Assembly: GCA_964633205.1 (NCBI GenBank) | Contig: CAZWFN010000008.1 | Location: 1-64,000 of the forward strand | From: CAYVQE01 sp964633205 | GTDB taxonomy: Bacteria > Myxococcota > B64-G9 | DNA length: 64,000 bases | Direction of reading: 5' to 3' | In this document: in pieces, positions 41,094 through 49,886 of the stretch | Position numbering within the stretch: position 1 is the stretch's first letter | Layout of the letters: each line of letters opens with the position of its first letter | Translations under genes and position numbers: made by a program | Notes under the pieces: generated by a model | Databases searched by the model: none | Told to the model about the DNA's origin: nothing | What the model saw: only the letters and a program-made list of their open reading frames with translations

Positions 41094-43511
41094 CTACTGC
41101 GTGCACCAGGCGCCGATGCCGAACCACTGACACTGCATGCCCTCGGGGCACATCGGCTCGGCGGCCTGCCGGTCGCAGCTGACGGTGCAGTAGCTGCCGG
41201 CCATGTCCGGCGCGCAGGTGCCATCGGGCTGATCGGGCAGCCCGCAGGTGTCCTGCATGGTCTCGCAGCCGTCGCCCACATCGCGCATGGCGGCGCAGGT
41301 GGTCACCGCTTGCGTGTTGTGGGGCCGGCACTGGCCGCCGGCGTTGCCGGCCTGGACACAGCTGTAGCCGGCCGGGCAAGGGGTGTCGGCGTCGCAGGCC
41401 AGCCCGCAGCCGCGATCGATGACCGCCCCGGCCTCGTCCTCGAACGACAGGCAGCGGTCGCCCTCGCCGCCGCACTGGGCGTCCTCGCTGCAGGGTTCGC
41501 ACAGGCCCCGGCCGCTGCCGGCCATGCAGACGTGGGCGAAGGGATCGCAGACCTCGCCCTCGGCGCAGTGGGCGTCTTCGAGACACTCGACGCAGACGTT
41601 TTGCTCCAGCCAGCAGTAGAAGGGCTCGTTCGCGCTGACGCAGTCACCGTCTTCCAGACACTCCACGCACTGCTTGGCTTCGAGGTCGCAGACCAGCCCC
41701 TGCTCGTCGCACAGGTGGGTGTCGCCGGCGTAGCACTCGACGCACTCGCCCGGATCGACCGAGGTGTCGCAGACCAGGCCGCCGCCGCACTGCCAGTCCT
41801 CGGTGCAGGTGCGCACGCAGCTGTGGCTGTCGAGGTCGCAGATCTGGTTGCCGAAGCAGTGGTCGTCGCTGGTGCACTCGACGCATTCGTGCTCCTCCAC
41901 CCAGCAGTGCTGGCCGTTGGGACAATCGTCGTCGGCGTTGCAGCCCTCGAGGCACTGGCCTTCCTGGCAGAAGGTGCCGGCCGGGCAGTCGCGGTCGTCG
42001 CGGCAGCCGGGCTGGCATTGATCGTCGACGCAGATCTGGCCCAGCTCGCAGTCGGCGTCCGACTGGCAGCCGCGCACGCAGTGGTTGTCGACGCAGACCT
42101 CACCGGCCGGACAGTCGGCGTCTTCGACACAGCCCTCCACGCACAGCATGGCCTCTTCGTCGCAGAACCAGCCGGGCTGGCACTGGTCGCTGCTGCGGCA
42201 GCCCTCGATGCACTGCTGCTCCACGCAGATCCAGCCCCACTCGCCCATCACCAGGCAGTCCTCGTCGGTGCGGCAGCCCTCGATGCACTGGTTGCCCTCG
42301 CAGATCTGGCCCGGCTGGCACTCGGCGTCCTCCTCGCACCAGGCCTCGCAGACCTGGTCGACGCAGCGGAAGCCCTCCGGGCAATCGGCGTCTTCCAGGC
42401 ACTCGACGCACAGCCCGCTGTCGGTGTCGCAGACCATGCCCGGGCCGCATTGGTCGTCGTTCTCGCATGCCCGCTGGCAGCTGCCCTCCGGGGAGCAGAC
42501 GTGGTTGGGCGGGCAGTCGCCGTCGGCCAGACACTCGACGCAGCGGCCCGGCTCGCCGTCCGACAGGTCACACAGCATGTCCTGCGGGCAGTCGCGCTCG
42601 GTATAGCAGCCCTCGGTGCAGGTCCCGTCGGCACACACCGAGCCCAGCGGGCAGTGGGCGTCCAGCAGGCACTCGGCGCAGACGCCGGCCTCGGTGCAGT
42701 AAGGTCGCTCCGCCTGCTGGCAGTCCTCGTCGCTGCTGCACTCCGGCTCGTCGACGCAGCTGAGATCCGGGCCGCAGACGCCGCTGTCGCAATCGGCGTC
42801 GTCCAGGCACTCGACGCAGCTGCAGTCCGGGCTGCAGCGCGGTTGCTCCGGCGGGCAGTCGCCGTCGTCCCGGCAGTCGCCGGCGAGCTGGCACTGTCCC
42901 TCGACGCAGACGGCGCAGTCGCCGCAGTCGGCGTCTTCCAGGCAGTCGACGCACAGGCCGGATTCGATGTCGCAGATCCGGTCGCCGCCGCAATCGGAAT
43001 CGGTCTCGCAGGGCGTGCCCCCGATGCAGCTGCCCTCGATGCAGACTTCCCCCTGCCCGCAATCGCCGTCCTGGCTGCACTCGACGCACAGCCCGCTGTC
43101 GGTGTCGCAGATCGGGGTGGGGTCGTCGCAGTCGGCGTCCGCGCTGCAGCCGGGCTGGCAGACGTGCTCGATGCAGCGCTCGCTGCGGGCGCAGTCGCCG
43201 TCATCGCGGCACTGCCAACACTCACCCGAGTCCTCATCGCAGTAAGCGCCGTTGCAATCCTCGTCCGAAGTACAACCGCTGACGTCCTGGCAGCGGCCGT
43301 CCTGGCAGGTCTTGCCCGCAGCGCAGTCGCCATCGCCCTCGCAGTCGCGCGACTGGCACAGCCCGTCGCGGCACTGCTCGTCGCTGGAGCAATCCGCATC
43401 GCTCAGGCAGGAGTCGGCCGCCGCCCGCGAATCGTCGCAGCCGGCCACCGCGGCCAAGATCCCCGCCAACAGCAAACATCCCAAGGTCTCGAACCGGATC
43501 GCGCCCTTCAT
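41094..43511 (-). CDS. Giant cysteine-array lipoprotein (805 aa, 134 Cys)
   Basis: This protein has a lipoprotein signal (MKGAIRFETLGCLLLAGILAAVAGC) followed by about 45 short CxxDxDCxxGxxC-like units (for example DADCPAGEVCVDNHC). By my count 134 of 805 residues are cysteine, one in six. The acidic, disulfide-rich, repeat-only design is typical of secreted proteins in Myxococcota-like genomes. No enzymatic domain or MopE motif is visible. The AAAGGAG eight bases upstream fixes ATG 43511; the open frame further upstream is antisense to the PHP lipoprotein and should be ignored. Confidence 0.88.
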   Translation of the reverse strand: MKGAIRFETLGCLLLAGILAAVAGCDDSRAAADSCLSDADCSSDEQCRDGLCQSRDCEGDGDCAAGKTCQDGRCQDVSGCTSDEDCNGAYCDEDSGECWQCRDDGDCARSERCIEHVCQPGCSADADCDDPTPICDTDSGLCVECSQDGDCGQGEVCIEGSCIGGTPCETDSDCGGDRICDIESGLCVDCLEDADCGDCAVCVEGQCQLAGDCRDDGDCPPEQPRCSPDCSCVECLDDADCDSGVCGPDLSCVDEPECSSDEDCQQAERPYCTEAGVCAECLLDAHCPLGSVCADGTCTEGCYTERDCPQDMLCDLSDGEPGRCVECLADGDCPPNHVCSPEGSCQRACENDDQCGPGMVCDTDSGLCVECLEDADCPEGFRCVDQVCEAWCEEDAECQPGQICEGNQCIEGCRTDEDCLVMGEWGWICVEQQCIEGCRSSDQCQPGWFCDEEAMLCVEGCVEDADCPAGEVCVDNHCVRGCQSDADCELGQICVDDQCQPGCRDDRDCPAGTFCQEGQCLEGCNADDDCPNGQHCWVEEHECVECTSDDHCFGNQICDLDSHSCVRTCTEDWQCGGGLVCDTSVDPGECVECYAGDTHLCDEQGLVCDLEAKQCVECLEDGDCVSANEPFYCWLEQNVCVECLEDAHCAEGEVCDPFAHVCMAGSGRGLCEPCSEDAQCGGEGDRCLSFEDEAGAVIDRGCGLACDADTPCPAGYSCVQAGNAGGQCRPHNTQAVTTCAAMRDVGDGCETMQDTCGLPDQPDGTCAPDMAGSYCTVSCDRQAAEPMCPEGMQCQWFGIGAWCTQ

Positions 43512-43573
43512 GGATCCCGCTCCTTTCCTGCACCGTCGCTGCGCGGCGGTCTTTGCAGATTCGATTCGAGTCC

Positions 43574-43602
43574 ATACTAACCCGGGCCCGCGCACGCGAC
43601 AA
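43574..43602 (-). promoter_or_regulatory. Sigma-70-type promoter for the cysteine-array lipoprotein
   Basis: The minus strand shows TTGTCG, 17 bases, TAGTAT, each hexamer matching 4 of 6 positions. The start is near 43567 and the leader about 56 bases. The -35 overlaps a CGACAAG half-site like those near the other lipoproteins. Confidence 0.4.
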
Positions 43603-43676
43603 GTGCCCTGCAGGTCGACAATTTGGGGTTCCTTGCGGCAGAATGGATACGGATGGGGGAGACGGAGAGAAGATCG

Positions 43677-46316
43677 ATGCGCGCAAATGTAAAAACCGTC
43701 AGCGGCCTGGCGCTGTTCACCTGTCTGTGGCTTTCCTGCGGCGGGGGCGGTGGTGGCGACCCGGACGCCGGGGCCCAGCGCCTGCCGCTGGACGAGGTGC
43801 TGGCTCCGGGCCAGGTGCGCGCCGGGGTGATCGAAGCCGAGAGCGAGCTGCTCACCGGCCCCGAGGCCCACGGCTGGCTGGGCGACTACAAGCTGTACAA
43901 CGACCGGGTGGCCTTCATCGTGCAGGGCCCGGACGAGCCGCGCGGCTGGGGGCCCTACGGCGGCAGCCTGCTGGACGCCGACTGGATCCGGCCCGACGGC
44001 GCGCCCGGCGAGGAGTGCTTCCAGGAGCTGTTCGCCCAGATCGACGTGCTGGGCATCGCGCCCTCCAGCGCCGAGCTGGTGGCCGACGGCTCGGCCGGCG
44101 GGCCGGCCCAGGTGCGCTTTATCGCCGAGCACCGCGGCATCCCGCTGGTCGACGCGGCCACCAACGGCGCGCTGCAGCCGGCCGACCTGGAGATCGTGCA
44201 GGACTACCTGCTGGCCGCCGACAGCGATCACCTGCTCGTGCGCACCAGCCTGCGCACCCGCTCCGGGCCCGAGCGCGAGCTGACCGTCGGCGACCTGGTG
44301 CTCAACGGCGACCGCAGCGTGGACTACATCCCCGGCCACGGGCGGCTCGAAGACGACCTGCCGGCCGGCGAGCTGGACTACCTGGTCGGCGCCGACCGCA
44401 GCGGCTGCACCCTGTACACCGGGGCCGACGGCCCCATCCGGCCGGCCTTCTCCATCCAGGGCATCACCCCCATCAACGTCGGCCAAGGCACCGCCCCGGC
44501 GGCCCGCGGCGGCAACGCGCCGCTGCTGGTCGAGCGGGTGCTGATCGTGGGCCGCGGCGGCGCCGACGACTGCCTGCGCAAGCTGCGCCGGCTGCGCGGC
44601 AGCGCGGCTGAGGCCGGCGCGCTCACGGGCGCGGTGCGCACCGGCGACGGCGCCGCCGAGGCCGGGGTCTCGGTGCAGGCCTTCGACCTGGACGCCGAGC
44701 CCGGCGCCGACTGGGCCAGCCAGACCTACAGCGACGAGGCCGGCCGCTTCGAGCTGGAGCTGCCCGCCGGCCGCTACGCGCTGGAGGTCCAGGCCCCGGC
44801 CCGCGAGCCGGTCACCAGCGATGCGGTCACGGTGACCGCCGGCGGCGCGGCCGAGCGCGACATCGAGGTGCCGGCGCCGGCGCTGCTGGCCTTCAGCTGC
44901 AGCGGCCGCGACCACCACGGCCAGCCCACCGGGCCCATCCCCTGCAAGCTGTCGCTGCAGCCGGGCCCGCTGGCAGCCATGGACGCGCCGGTGGATCGCG
45001 ACAGCCTGACCTTCGCCCTGGGCGCAGCCGAGATAGCCGCCCCGCCCGGGCAGTGGACTGCCACCCTGTCGCGCGGCTGGGAGTACTCCATCTCGCGCCA
45101 GGAGGTCGAGCTGCAGCCGGGCGCCCGGGTCGAGCTGAGCGCCGAGCTGACCCGCCAGGTGGACAGCGGCGGCTGGATCGCCGCCGACCTGCACAACCAC
45201 TCCACCCGCTCGGCCGACTCGGAGTTCGAGCTGCTCGACAAGCTGCGGGCCAACATGGCCGAGGGGCTGGAGCTGATGGTGGCCACCGACCACGACTGCC
45301 AGGCCGACTTCGGCCCCTGGCTCGAGCTGCTGGGCCGGCAAGAGGGTGTCGAGGTGCAGCGCTGGCTGCGCACCGTGGTGGGCAACGAGGTCTCGCCGCT
45401 CTACGGCCACATGACCGCATTTCCGCTGCCGGTCCACCCCAGCGGCTGGAACTACTGGGACATCCCCTGGGTATGCTACGCCGACGGCCGCTACCAGCGC
45501 CACCTCGAGTTTCCCGAGATCTGGCAACGGGCCCGCGAGCTGGGCGCGGCCGTGATCAACGTCGCCCACCCCACCCGCAGCTCGGGCTGGTTCGCCTACC
45601 TGGGCTACGAGCCGCCTGCGGTCATGCCCGATCCGGCCGACCTGCCGGCCGCCAAATGGGGCACCGACTTCGACACCATGGAGCTGCTCAACAGCGGCTC
45701 GGTCGACGTGATGCTCGAAGAATTGGTGCCGCTGTGGAGCCACCTGAACAACCGCGGTCTGTTCAAGACCGCGGTCGGCGTCTCCGACACCCACCACCGC
45801 AACGCCGAGTCGGGTTACGGCCGCACCCTGATCGCGGTCAGCGACGACGATCCGGCCACGCTGGAGCTGGACGAGGTGTGGCGCAATCTAAAGGCCGGTC
45901 ACGCTCTGGTGGCCGGCGGACTGCTGGTGACCATCGACGCCGCCGGCGCCGGGCCCGGCGAGCTGGTCAGCGCGGCCAGCCCGGTCACGGTGCGGGTGCG
46001 GGTGGAGGCCGCCGACTGGGTGCCGCTGGCCGACGCTCGGCTCAGCCTGCTGGTCGACGGGGTGTCGGTGGCCGAGGCCGAGCTGGCCCCCGCCGGCGAG
46101 CTGGACCCGCAGCACCCGGCGCTGCGGCTGGACTCCGAATTCGAGATCGCGCTCGACGGCGACGCCTGGTGCGCGGCGCTGGTCGCCGGCGGCCCCGGCG
46201 AGCGGCTGGATCCGGTGATCCGCGGCGGCCGCGTGGTGGGCATGACCAACGCGGTGCGCATCGACGTCGACGGCGACGGCGCCTATACGCCGCCGGCCGA
46301 CCAGCCCGGCCCATGA
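43677..46316 (+). CDS. CehA/McbA-type PHP-domain metallohydrolase lipoprotein
   Basis: This is a predicted exported metallo-hydrolase of 879 residues. The lipoprotein signal ends in LWLSC followed by glycines. A first beta-rich part (about 30-320) is followed by a carboxypeptidase-regulatory-like domain (GALTGAVRTGDGAAEAGVSV). The PHP domain follows, with the metal site DLHNHSTRS, ATDHDCQADF and a late SDTHHRNAESGYGRTL, as in CehA-type hydrolases. The substrate is unknown, possibly a phosphoester. A GGAG-type ribosome site lies before ATG 43677. Its stop overlaps the start of the next gene (ATGA), so the two are translationally coupled. Confidence 0.87.
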   Translation: MRANVKTVSGLALFTCLWLSCGGGGGGDPDAGAQRLPLDEVLAPGQVRAGVIEAESELLTGPEAHGWLGDYKLYNDRVAFIVQGPDEPRGWGPYGGSLLDADWIRPDGAPGEECFQELFAQIDVLGIAPSSAELVADGSAGGPAQVRFIAEHRGIPLVDAATNGALQPADLEIVQDYLLAADSDHLLVRTSLRTRSGPERELTVGDLVLNGDRSVDYIPGHGRLEDDLPAGELDYLVGADRSGCTLYTGADGPIRPAFSIQGITPINVGQGTAPAARGGNAPLLVERVLIVGRGGADDCLRKLRRLRGSAAEAGALTGAVRTGDGAAEAGVSVQAFDLDAEPGADWASQTYSDEAGRFELELPAGRYALEVQAPAREPVTSDAVTVTAGGAAERDIEVPAPALLAFSCSGRDHHGQPTGPIPCKLSLQPGPLAAMDAPVDRDSLTFALGAAEIAAPPGQWTATLSRGWEYSISRQEVELQPGARVELSAELTRQVDSGGWIAADLHNHSTRSADSEFELLDKLRANMAEGLELMVATDHDCQADFGPWLELLGRQEGVEVQRWLRTVVGNEVSPLYGHMTAFPLPVHPSGWNYWDIPWVCYADGRYQRHLEFPEIWQRARELGAAVINVAHPTRSSGWFAYLGYEPPAVMPDPADLPAAKWGTDFDTMELLNSGSVDVMLEELVPLWSHLNNRGLFKTAVGVSDTHHRNAESGYGRTLIAVSDDDPATLELDEVWRNLKAGHALVAGGLLVTIDAAGAGPGELVSAASPVTVRVRVEAADWVPLADARLSLLVDGVSVAEAELAPAGELDPQHPALRLDSEFEIALDGDAWCAALVAGGPGERLDPVIRGGRVVGMTNAVRIDVDGDGAYTPPADQPGP

Positions 46317-47356
46317 GCCGGGCCCGCAGCCATTGGCGGCAAGTGCTGGCCGCCAGCCTGACCGATCCGAACACATTGCCCCTGCCCGAACGGACCCGGC
46401 GCCGGGCGGCGCGCGCAGCCGCGCGCTATCCCATGCGCATCCCGCCCCGGCTGGCTCGGCGCATCGACTGGTCCAACCCGCGCTGTCCGCTCCGGCGCCA
46501 GCTGCTGCCGGATCCGCGCGAGCTGGCCGCCGGCGGCGCGGCCGACCCGTTGGACGAGGAGCGCTTCTCGCCCGCGCCCGGGCTGGTGCACCGCTTCGGC
46601 GACCGGCTGCTGGCGCTGGTGACGAGCTCCTGTCCGGTGCGGTGCCGCCATTGCAACCGCAAGCGGCTGTGGTCGCGGCCCGAGCGGCCGGCCGACGCCG
46701 AGGGGCTGGGCCGGGCGCTGGCCGGCAGCGGCCGGGTGCGCGAGGTGATCCTGTCGGGCGGCGAGCCGCTGCTGCTGGGCGATCGCGCCCTGGCGGCGCT
46801 GCTCCAGGCCGCCCGCTCGCGGCCGGGCGTGGAGCTGGTGCGCATCCACTCGCGGGCGCCGGTGGCCCTGCCCGAGCGCATCACCCCGTCACTGGCCCGG
46901 CTGCTGGCGCGCCACGCGCCGCTGTGGTTCGTCACCCAGGTCAACTGCGCCGCCGAGATCGACCCCGCGGTGCGCCGGGCCTTCGATCGGCTGCGCGCCG
47001 CCGGGGTGGGGCTGCTCAACCAGGCCACCCTGCTGCGCGGGGTCAACGACTCGCTGCGCGCCCAGCTGGCGCTGGGCCGGGCGCTGGTGGCCGCCGGGGT
47101 CAAGCCCTACTACCTGTTCCAGCTCGACCGGGCGGCCGGCACACTGCACTTCCAGGTGCCGCTGCAGCGCGGCCTGCGCATCATGGCCCGGCTGCGCGCC
47201 GGCCACTCGGGCCTGCTGGTGCCGCACTACATGGCCGATCTGCCCGGCCGCGGCGGCAAGGTCGAGCTGGGGCCCGACGCCGTACTGGGTCTGACCGCCG
47301 ACGGCACCTGGCTGCGCGGCGCCGACGGCCGGCGCCACTTCTACCCCGACCCCTGA
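46313..47356 (+). CDS. KamA-family radical SAM aminomutase-like protein
   Basis: This 347-residue protein belongs to the radical SAM lysine 2,3-aminomutase-like group. It has the [4Fe-4S] triad C107-x3-C111-x2-C114 in CPVRCRHC, the glycine motif SGGEPLLLG and the PLP-lysine region LPGRGGKVELGP near the C-terminus. Candidate roles are lysine 2,3-aminomutase or EpmB-type modification of elongation factor P. No epmA or efp gene is present here, so the choice is open. It starts four bases into the end of the PHP lipoprotein gene (ATGA overlap). Confidence 0.88.
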   Translation: MSRARSHWRQVLAASLTDPNTLPLPERTRRRAARAAARYPMRIPPRLARRIDWSNPRCPLRRQLLPDPRELAAGGAADPLDEERFSPAPGLVHRFGDRLLALVTSSCPVRCRHCNRKRLWSRPERPADAEGLGRALAGSGRVREVILSGGEPLLLGDRALAALLQAARSRPGVELVRIHSRAPVALPERITPSLARLLARHAPLWFVTQVNCAAEIDPAVRRAFDRLRAAGVGLLNQATLLRGVNDSLRAQLALGRALVAAGVKPYYLFQLDRAAGTLHFQVPLQRGLRIMARLRAGHSGLLVPHYMADLPGRGGKVELGPDAVLGLTADGTWLRGADGRRHFYPDP

Positions 47357-47408
47357 GACTGAGGCACCACCGAATCAGGTACGGGTTCGGCGTGTCTCGC
47401 GCGTCGCT

Positions 47409-48251
47409 CTACTCTTCATCTTCCGGTTTGGGCGGCGGCGGGATGTCGGGTGGGCTCAGGTCCGGCTCGCTGTCCACCGGGGTGCTGGAAGGCGCGATGC
47501 CCGACAGGTGCTCGGGCCGGATGATGCCCTTGAAGATCTCGATCGGCACCGGGAAAACCACGGTGGAGGCGTTCTCGGTCGAGATCTCGGCCAGGGTCTG
47601 CAGGTAGCGCAGTTGCAGCGCGGCCGGCTGGCGCTGGATGACTTCCGCCGCCTGGGCCAGCTTCTTGGAGGCCTGGAACTCGCCGTCGGCGTGGATCACC
47701 TTGGCCCGCCGCTCGCGCTCGGCCTCGGCCTGCCGCGCCATGGCGCGCTGCATCTCGTTGGGCAGGTCGACGTGCTTGATCTCGACCTTGGTCACCTTGA
47801 CCCCCCAGGGGTCGGTGTCCGCGTCCAGAATGGTCTGCAGCTCCTCGTTGAGGTGGTCGCGCTTGGTCAGCAGGTCGTCGAGATCGACCTGGCCCAGCAC
47901 CGAACGCAGCGTGGTCTGCGACAGCTGCGAGGTGTTGTAGAGGTAGTTGTCGACCTCGAGGATGGCCTTGTCGGGGTGCACCACCCGCATGAACACCACC
48001 GCGTTGACCTCCACCGTGACGTTGTCGCGGGTGATGATGTCCTGCGGCGGCACATCGCGGGCGATGGTACGCAGGTCGACCTTGACCATCTGATCGACGA
48101 ACGGAATGATGTAACGCAGGCCGGGCTCCTTCATGCCGGCGTACTTGCCCAGCCGAAAGATCACCCCGCGCTGGTACTCGAACAGAGTGCGCAGGCCCAT
48201 CAAGATGAACAGGACGATGACCCCGCCGACGATGCCGATTATGGGACCCAT
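47409..48251 (-). CDS. SPFH-domain stomatin-like (slipin) protein
   Basis: This is a membrane-anchored SPFH protein that usually forms large oligomers with a cognate NfeD protein. It has one N-terminal membrane helix (GIVGGVIVLFILMGLRTL), the SPFH core (EYQRGVIFRLGKY, GLRYIIPFVDQMVKVDLRT, VDLPNEMQRAMARQAEAERERRAK) and a proline-rich acidic tail. The ATG at 48251 follows GGAGGAAT. It lies 90 bases after the NfeD gene on the same strand, the standard pairing. Confidence 0.93.
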   Translation of the reverse strand: MGPIIGIVGGVIVLFILMGLRTLFEYQRGVIFRLGKYAGMKEPGLRYIIPFVDQMVKVDLRTIARDVPPQDIITRDNVTVEVNAVVFMRVVHPDKAILEVDNYLYNTSQLSQTTLRSVLGQVDLDDLLTKRDHLNEELQTILDADTDPWGVKVTKVEIKHVDLPNEMQRAMARQAEAERERRAKVIHADGEFQASKKLAQAAEVIQRQPAALQLRYLQTLAEISTENASTVVFPVPIEIFKGIIRPEHLSGIAPSSTPVDSEPDLSPPDIPPPPKPEDEE

Positions 48252-48341
48252 GGTATTCCTCCTAAGCGATCGAATTATCGTTCAAGGTGATCACGATCGT
48301 GCCGTCAGGCAAGCCCCGCGCTGCCGGCGGCGACCCTGCGC

Positions 48342-49886
48342 TCAGCCCTCTGGCTGCTGCGGCTTGACCTCCAGCTTCATGCCCGGCCGCAGCCCGACCA
48401 CCTCCACCCGGGTGCCCTGGGCGATCGGGCTTTCGCTGACAGCGCTCCACCACTCGCCGTGGACGAAGACCTTGCCCCCCTCGGGGCCGATGTCGCTGCG
48501 GGCCTCGCCCTGCTCGCCCACCATGCCCTCGGCGCCGGTGCGCACCCTGCCCCGCTGGGTGCGCACCACGAAGTAGCCCACCAGGATGAACATGCCGGCG
48601 AAGGCGATCGCCGCCGGCAACAGCACGGTCCAGTCCACTTGCATGTCCGGGTCCAGGTAATGGGGTTGGCTGCTGGGGTCGACCAGCAGGATGCCGCCCA
48701 GCACGAACAGGCCGGCGCCGGCCAGCGCCAGCATGCCGTAGCTGGTGAAGTAGGCCTCGGCCACCATCAGCCCGATGCCCACCAGCACCAGCAGTAGCCC
48801 GCCGATGTCCACCGGCAGGATCTTGAGCGAGATGCCGGCCAGCAGCAAACAGATCACGCCCACCCCGCCGGGCAGGATCAGGCCCGGGTGGTAGAACTCC
48901 ATGGCCAGGCCGCCGAGGCCGAGCAGGACCAAGATCATCAGCAAGTTGGGATTGGCCAGGGCGGTCCAGACCTTCTGCTTCAGCGACATGTCCCAGCGCG
49001 CGATCTCGGCGCCGCGGGTCTGCAGCAGCACCCGGGTGTTCTTGTCCAGCTGCACCTCGCGGCCGTGGATCTGCGCCAGCAGCTCGTCGAGGTCCTCGGC
49101 CACCAGATCGATGATGTTTTTATCCAGCGCCTCGTCCTCGGTGGCCACCAGCGACTCGCGCACCGCCTTCTCGGCCCACTCGGCGTTGCGTCCGCGCTGC
49201 TTGGCGATGGAGACGATGAAGCCGACCACGTCGTTGGTGGTCTTCTCGCGCATGATCTGCTTCTGCCGCTTCTGCTCCTCGCTCTGCTTTTCCCGCTGCT
49301 CGCCGCCCATGTCCGGCACCATCTGCATCTGCACCGGGTGGGCGGCGCCGAGGCGGGTGCCGGGAGCCATGGCGGCCACGTGGCCGGCCATGGTGATGAA
49401 GGTGCCGGCCGAGCCGGCGTGGGCACCCTTGGGGGTGACGTAGACCGCCACCGGCACCCGCGCGGCCAGCATGGCCTTGACGATGGCCTGGGTGTCGGCC
49501 ACCGCCCCGCCCGGGGTATCGAGCTCGATGACCACCAGGCCCAGATCCTCGGTCTCGGCCCGGGCGATGGACTCGATCACATACTCCTCGACCCCGCCCA
49601 TGATGATCATCTCGCCGGTCAGATCCAGCACCGCCACCCGGGCCGGCAGCCGGCGTACCGCTGGCGCCTCTTGATCCTCGCCCGCAGCAGCATCCCCGGC
49701 GGCGGCATCCTTTGCGGCTGGCTCCTTCGCGGCTGGCTCCTTCGCGGCCGAATCCGCTGCTGCGGCATCGCCCGCGGTCGGGGCCGCGTCCTGGCCGGCG
49801 GCCAGCGCGGCCAGGCCCAGCCAGGCGAAGATCCCCACCAGGGCGGCGCCGCGCAGGCGCCGGCCCCATCGGCGCATGCGCCTCAT
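48342..49886 (-). CDS. NfeD-family membrane-bound serine protease
   Basis: This is the NfeD1b/1510-type partner of stomatin-like proteins. It has a signal peptide (1-30), an Ala-rich stretch with KEPAAKEP repeats and a ClpP-like protease domain (about 60-290) with the serine motif HAGSAGTFITM. Four to five membrane helices and a soluble OB-fold domain (RTGAEGMVGEQGEARSDIGP) follow. Length 514. The protease in such proteins is thought to cleave the C-terminal region of stomatin. ATG 49886 overlaps the stop of the uracil-DNA-glycosylase gene (ATGA), so the two are translated as a coupled pair. Confidence 0.9.
   Translation of the reverse strand: MRRMRRWGRRLRGAALVGIFAWLGLAALAAGQDAAPTAGDAAAADSAAKEPAAKEPAAKDAAAGDAAAGEDQEAPAVRRLPARVAVLDLTGEMIIMGGVEEYVIESIARAETEDLGLVVIELDTPGGAVADTQAIVKAMLAARVPVAVYVTPKGAHAGSAGTFITMAGHVAAMAPGTRLGAAHPVQMQMVPDMGGEQREKQSEEQKRQKQIMREKTTNDVVGFIVSIAKQRGRNAEWAEKAVRESLVATEDEALDKNIIDLVAEDLDELLAQIHGREVQLDKNTRVLLQTRGAEIARWDMSLKQKVWTALANPNLLMILVLLGLGGLAMEFYHPGLILPGGVGVICLLLAGISLKILPVDIGGLLLVLVGIGLMVAEAYFTSYGMLALAGAGLFVLGGILLVDPSSQPHYLDPDMQVDWTVLLPAAIAFAGMFILVGYFVVRTQRGRVRTGAEGMVGEQGEARSDIGPEGGKVFVHGEWWSAVSESPIAQGTRVEVVGLRPGMKLEVKPQQPEG

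Noticed and set aside
43623..43640. Sigma-54 promoter upstream of the PHP lipoprotein
   Set aside because: A TTGGGG and a TTGC occur, but the GG to GC spacing is two bases short.
43512..45797. Upstream extension of the cysteine-array gene frame on the minus strand
   Set aside because: The extension is antisense to the PHP lipoprotein and lies upstream of a clear signal peptide with a ribosome site.
46313..47356. Naming the radical SAM gene kamA or epmB
   Set aside because: The motifs are shared by both groups and the neighbours do not decide between them.
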